DNA of 64,000 nucleotides, from NCBI GenBank assembly GCA_936914845.1, contig CAKZGE010000004.1:372001-436000 (forward strand), read 5' to 3'. Every line of letters starts with the position of its first letter. The first letter of the stretch is position 1. This document shows, piece by piece, positions 60,584 through 64,000 of this stretch. The translations under genes were made by a program, and so were the position numbers. The DNA comes from an uncultured Chloracidobacterium sp. (GTDB lineage: Bacteria; Acidobacteriota; Blastocatellia; Pyrinomonadales; Pyrinomonadaceae). The notes beneath the pieces were generated by a model. It saw nothing but the letters and a program-made list of their open reading frames with translations. It made no database searches and was not told where the DNA came from.

Positions 60584-62959
60584 ATGAAAAAATATACCGC
60601 TGCGATCTGTATAACTCTGTCGTTCGCCTTGATGGCTTTGGCGCAAGGCTCTTACAAAAAGCCGCCACAGGAAGTGCTCGACGTATTGAACGCTCCGAAC
60701 ATCCCGACCATTTCGGTCGCCCCGACAGCAGGCCGGATCGCCCTTTACGAACCGCTGCGATATCCGCCGATCTCCGAACTTTCCCAGCCGATGTTGAGAC
60801 TGGCCGGGCTGCGGATAAATCCGTTGACCAACGCACAGCATAGACAGCCGTATTCCGTCAGCATAAAGATCAAGGACATCGCAACCGGCGAAGAAAAAGC
60901 GGTGAACATGCCGAAAGATGCACAGATAGTGACGCCGCAATGGTCGCCGGACGGCCGTTACATCGCGGCCGGAAATGTGACGGCCAAGGGTGTCGAGCTG
61001 TGGATCATCGACGCGACCGCCGGGTCGGCTAAAAAGGTGGCGGGTGCAATGGTGAATACTGCTTTTGGTCAATTTGCCTGGCATGGGCCGAATGAGCTTT
61101 TAGCGACGCTGGTGCCGACTTCGCGACCGGCCGCTCCGGCGTACCGCGACCTGACGCCGACCGAGCCGAATATACAGGAGACGTCCGGCAAGCGCGGTGC
61201 GGTGCAAACATTTCAGGATCTTTTGAAAAGCCCAAATGACGAGGAGCTTTTCGAATATTACACAACATCGCAAATAGCCGCGATAGGTGCTGACGGCCGT
61301 GTGCGAAAGATAGGCCAACCCGGCATCTATGATGATGTGGACCTTTCGCCGGACGGCAAGTATTTGCTCGTTTCGCGGATAAAGCGGCCGTTTTCCTATT
61401 TGTTTCCCTATTCTCGATTTCCGGAAAACTTCGAGATATGGGATCCGACATCCGGGAAATTGCTGAAAACGGTGGCCGAACTGCCTTTGCTGGACAGCCT
61501 GCCGGTACAAGGCGTAACGACGAAGCCGCGTACGATAGATTGGGTTCCGACGCTTCCGGCCACGTTGATGTGGGCAGAAGCCTTGGATGGCGGCGACCCG
61601 CGAAGCAAGGTGGTTCCGCGGGATAAGCTGATGACACTGGCTGCACCTTTTACCGAAGAGCCTAAAGAACTGGTCAAGGTCGAGAACCGCTATTCCGGGC
61701 GAATATTCGGCGAAAAGGATGGGCTAATGCTCTACTTTGACTTTGACCGAGACAAGCAGCGACGACGTATTTTTGCTATCGACATTCGAAACCCCGGTGA
61801 ACCGAAACTTCTTTCGGACATTAACATCAACGACCGGTACAACGATATCGGAATGCCGGTGATGAGAACGTTGCCGTCCGGCAGCACCGTGATCCGGCAA
61901 AATGGTGATTCGATATTCCTGTCCGGAAACGGAGCGTCACCGGAAGGCGACCGACCGTTTCTGCGGCGAATGGACCTGAAAACACTGAAGATCGATGAAT
62001 TGTTCCGCTCCGGGACGGCAGAATACGAAACGTTTGCCGGAATGACGTCAGAGGACGGCAGCAAGTTTTTGACCCGAAAAGAATCAGTCGTTGAACCGCC
62101 AAACCTCTTTTTCCGACAGGGCGGGTCAGCAAAACAGATCACGGATTTCAAAGATCCTTCGCCGCAGCTTCGAGGAATAAGTAAACAGCTCGTTAAATAT
62201 AAACGAGCCGATGGCGTTGACCTTTCATTTACGCTATATTTGCCGCCTGGCTACAAAAGCGGAACTCCGCTGCCGACCGTGGTGTGGGCATATCCGCTGG
62301 AATATACCGATGCTTCGACGGCCGGCCAGGTTACCGGTTCGACCAACCGTTTTACGCAGATCGGCGGAATGTCGCACCTTTTCTTTTTGCTTCGGGGCTA
62401 TGCTGTGCTTGATAACACCACCATGCCGGTGGTCGGCGATCCGCTAACGGTGAACGATACGTTTATCAAGCAGATCGTCGATTCGGCAAAAGCCGCGATC
62501 GACAAAGGCGTTGAGATGGGAGTGGTCGATCGGGAACGGGTCGGGGTCGGCGGTCATAGCTACGGCGCGTTCATGACGGCCAATCTGCTGGCACATTCTG
62601 ATCTTTTCAAGGCGGGCATCGCCCGCAGCGGAGCATACAATCGAACGCTTACGCCGTTTGGGTTCCAGTCCGAACGCCGTTCGTTTTGGGAGGCTCCCGA
62701 ATTGTACGCTAAAGTTTCGCCATTTTTTTACGCGGACAAGATCAATGAACCGATACTTCTGATCCACGGTGAGGCGGACAACAACCAAGGGACGTATCCG
62801 ATCCAGTCAGAACGGCTATTTGCGGCTATCAGCGGGAACGGCGGCACATCGCGGCTAGTTATGCTTCCGCTCGAATCGCACGGCTACGCAGCTCGCGAAT
62901 CGATCGAACATACACTATTTGAAATGATCGATTGGTTCGACAAATATGTGAAGCAGTAG
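60584..62959 (+). CDS. exported S9-family serine peptidase
   Basis: 791 residues with a signal peptide (to about ALAQ, residue 22). N-terminal beta-propeller (about 60-520: VTPQWSPDGRYIAAG, VDLSPDGKYLLVSR). C-terminal alpha/beta hydrolase (about 545-790): nucleophile Ser in GVGGHSYGAFMT (about 659), Asp in HGEADNNQGTYPIQSER (about 733), His in LESHGYAARES (about 766). This is the prolyl oligopeptidase / glutamyl endopeptidase-like clan, probably periplasmic, cutting short peptides. Confidence 0.93.
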   Translation: MKKYTAAICITLSFALMALAQGSYKKPPQEVLDVLNAPNIPTISVAPTAGRIALYEPLRYPPISELSQPMLRLAGLRINPLTNAQHRQPYSVSIKIKDIATGEEKAVNMPKDAQIVTPQWSPDGRYIAAGNVTAKGVELWIIDATAGSAKKVAGAMVNTAFGQFAWHGPNELLATLVPTSRPAAPAYRDLTPTEPNIQETSGKRGAVQTFQDLLKSPNDEELFEYYTTSQIAAIGADGRVRKIGQPGIYDDVDLSPDGKYLLVSRIKRPFSYLFPYSRFPENFEIWDPTSGKLLKTVAELPLLDSLPVQGVTTKPRTIDWVPTLPATLMWAEALDGGDPRSKVVPRDKLMTLAAPFTEEPKELVKVENRYSGRIFGEKDGLMLYFDFDRDKQRRRIFAIDIRNPGEPKLLSDININDRYNDIGMPVMRTLPSGSTVIRQNGDSIFLSGNGASPEGDRPFLRRMDLKTLKIDELFRSGTAEYETFAGMTSEDGSKFLTRKESVVEPPNLFFRQGGSAKQITDFKDPSPQLRGISKQLVKYKRADGVDLSFTLYLPPGYKSGTPLPTVVWAYPLEYTDASTAGQVTGSTNRFTQIGGMSHLFFLLRGYAVLDNTTMPVVGDPLTVNDTFIKQIVDSAKAAIDKGVEMGVVDRERVGVGGHSYGAFMTANLLAHSDLFKAGIARSGAYNRTLTPFGFQSERRSFWEAPELYAKVSPFFYADKINEPILLIHGEADNNQGTYPIQSERLFAAISGNGGTSRLVMLPLESHGYAARESIEHTLFEMIDWFDKYVKQ

Positions 62960-62981
62960 TTTTGGTGCCCAAAAAGGAAAA

Positions 62982-63023
62982 CACGAACGGTTTCGGGAAA
63001 GCTCGGGGCGTTCGTGCTTTTTT
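62982..63023 (+). terminator. terminator after the S9 peptidase gene
   Basis: CACGAACG (62982-62989) pairs with CGTTCGTG (63009-63016), loop 19 nt, followed by CTTTTTT (63017-63023). Confidence 0.8.
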
Positions 63024-63129
63024 GTGCCGGGAATATTTTGCGGCAACCCGTAAATAAAGAAATTTCATCGCAGTTCAGCGGCTGTAAAGCTGCCAAAAAA
63101 TAAACTTACAAATCAGCATGGAGGAGAAC

Positions 63130-63474
63130 ATGACATTTGCAAAAAGAATGGGCCTAACGCTCGCAGGGATCATTTTCCTGACGGGTGCTTTCGCCATTTC
63201 ATCAGAAGCTCAGTGGCGTGGCGGCGATCGCCAATGGGGAAACAACGATAGACGCGGTTATGGCTACGGCCGCAATGACCGTTGGCGTGATGCCAGGCGG
63301 CGCGAAGATTTTCGCCGAGCCTTGATCCGCAAGCGGATGGCAGAACGCCGCCAGTGGTACAACCGCGGATGGAATAACCGCCGTTGGGACAATCGTCGGA
63401 ACGGTTATTACCGCTACCAGACTTACCGGCCATATTACCGTCGGCCGGCAACACGTTACTACGTAAGATACTAA
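63130..63474 (+). CDS. small Arg/Tyr/Trp-rich exported protein
   Basis: About 114 residues from the ATG at 63130 (GGAGGAG upstream; an ATG at 63118 is possible). Signal peptide to about SSEAQ. The mature part is very rich in Arg, Trp, Tyr, Asn and Gly (GRNDRWRDARRREDFRR, NRRWDNRRNGYYRYQ) with no known domain. Cationic composition fits envelope or nucleic-acid-binding proteins. Strong terminator follows. No function assigned. Confidence 0.7.
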   Translation: MTFAKRMGLTLAGIIFLTGAFAISSEAQWRGGDRQWGNNDRRGYGYGRNDRWRDARRREDFRRALIRKRMAERRQWYNRGWNNRRWDNRRNGYYRYQTYRPYYRRPATRYYVRY

Positions 63475-63505
63475 AGCAAGTTCGCTCTCCTCGAATATGC
63501 CCTCA

Positions 63506-63538
63506 AAAAGAACAGTCGATCCGGACTGTTCTTTTTTT
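63506..63538 (+). terminator. strong intrinsic terminator
   Basis: AAAAGAACAGTC (63506-63517) pairs with GACTGTTCTTTT, 12 bp around a 6-nt loop, and runs into seven T up to 63538. Confidence 0.88.
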
Positions 63539-63610
63539 CGCCCATTTTTAATTTACAGACGTCATATTCAATACCGGAACGATACCGGCAAGAAAATAAT
63601 GGAGTAAAAA

Positions 63611-63976
63611 ATGGGAAAGAAAAAAATGATGTTTGGTTTAATGTTAGGGTTGGCAGGAGCGACATTTGCAGTTCATGATGTCAATGCTCAGGCCGCTTCG
63701 CAGAAAGGCCGTCCAAATTACCAGACCGTTAACAAGCGGCAATCCAATCAGCAGCAGCGGATCGTAAACGGCATGGCAAACGGATCACTGAACAAAAAAG
63801 AGGCCACACGGTTGGAAAATCAGCAAACACGAATCGATCGTATGGAAGACCGCTTTCGAACATCAGGAACAGGATTGAACCGGCGAGAACGCATTGTGCT
63901 CGACCGTGCCCAGGATAGAGCAAGTAGAAACATACGCCGGCAAAAACACGACCGGGGCGGCACCCGCCGTCTGTGA
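63611..63976 (+). CDS. small basic exported protein, Gln/Arg-rich helical
   Basis: 121 residues with GGAG before the ATG. Signal peptide (cleavage near VNAQA, residue 27). The mature part is helical, Gln/Arg/Asn-rich: NQQQRIVNGMANGSLNKKEATRLENQQTRIDRMEDRFR, then GLNRRERIVLDRAQDRASRNIRR. Similar short proteins with the pattern QQxRIxxGxxxGxLxxxEAxxLE occur widely in Acidobacteria and some Proteobacteria and have no known function. Last complete gene in the window. Confidence 0.75.
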   Translation: MGKKKMMFGLMLGLAGATFAVHDVNAQAASQKGRPNYQTVNKRQSNQQQRIVNGMANGSLNKKEATRLENQQTRIDRMEDRFRTSGTGLNRRERIVLDRAQDRASRNIRRQKHDRGGTRRL

Positions 63977-64000
63977 ACTACAAATGATCGATCTTTTAGA

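Overview
The window reads as a chromosomal stretch of an acidobacterium, most likely class Blastocatellia (old subdivision 4). The evidence is indirect: an Acidobacteria-type VWFA-related protein (5589-6845), a 1052-residue outer-membrane receptor with an N-terminal carboxypeptidase-regulatory domain (8921-12079), many small exported proteins typical of the phylum, and moderately high GC with patches of AT-rich accessory DNA. There is no rRNA or tRNA gene. Several genes seem to have no or very short leaders.

Layout. 1-8836: a lipoprotein fragment, a CYTH-fold protein, a lytic transglycosylase, glmM, a structured RNA ending in a terminator just before aroB, a small membrane protein, the VWFA protein, a PA-IL-like exported protein and a double META-domain protein. 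8868-18240: a Fur-type iron locus. A TonB-dependent receptor and a Fes-like esterase (minus) diverge from a CeuBCDE/YclNOPQ-like ferric-siderophore ABC transporter (plus), with a 13/19 match to the Fur box between them. A YncE-like propeller follows, with a second Fur box that may also control a short transcript in the other direction. The first permease gene is broken by a one-base slip in a T run. 18524-22976: nnrE-nnrD, tsaE, an archaemetzincin-like lipoprotein, a DyP peroxidase and an L,D-transpeptidase. 22988-25752: ppk1 behind three 11-bp-spaced repeats that look like a Pho box, facing a CYTH phosphatase/cyclase gene. 25937-33941: bacilliredoxin, PilZ, a CitE-like aldolase, a two-gene AT-rich insert, radA, a decayed zeta-toxin-like fragment, DUF488, an HVA1/TUDOR protein and an SDR without its catalytic residues.

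34003-42107: PIN-TRAM, ispD, ispF, pyrimidine phosphorylase, a BMP-type nucleoside-binding lipoprotein and its double ATPase (no permeases beside them), an aminotransferase and coaD. Phosphorylase plus BMP/ABC suggests nucleoside salvage. 42274-52350: a HAD-IB phosphatase, a LarA-like protein and a 1473-residue reductase-AMP ligase-carrier-acyltransferase. These three resemble a bacterial ether-lipid (elb-type) module, but accessory genes sit in both gaps: a GxxExxY gene between palindromic repeats, then an antitoxin/PIN toxin pair, GrpB and a DUF1016 nuclease. 52499-64000: an M16 protease, a rare bacterial GH47 alpha-mannosidase-like protein and an epimerase in one operon; a 16-residue-repeat protein; an APC permease; a class A beta-lactamase-fold hydrolase with an S9 peptidase; and two small basic exported proteins.
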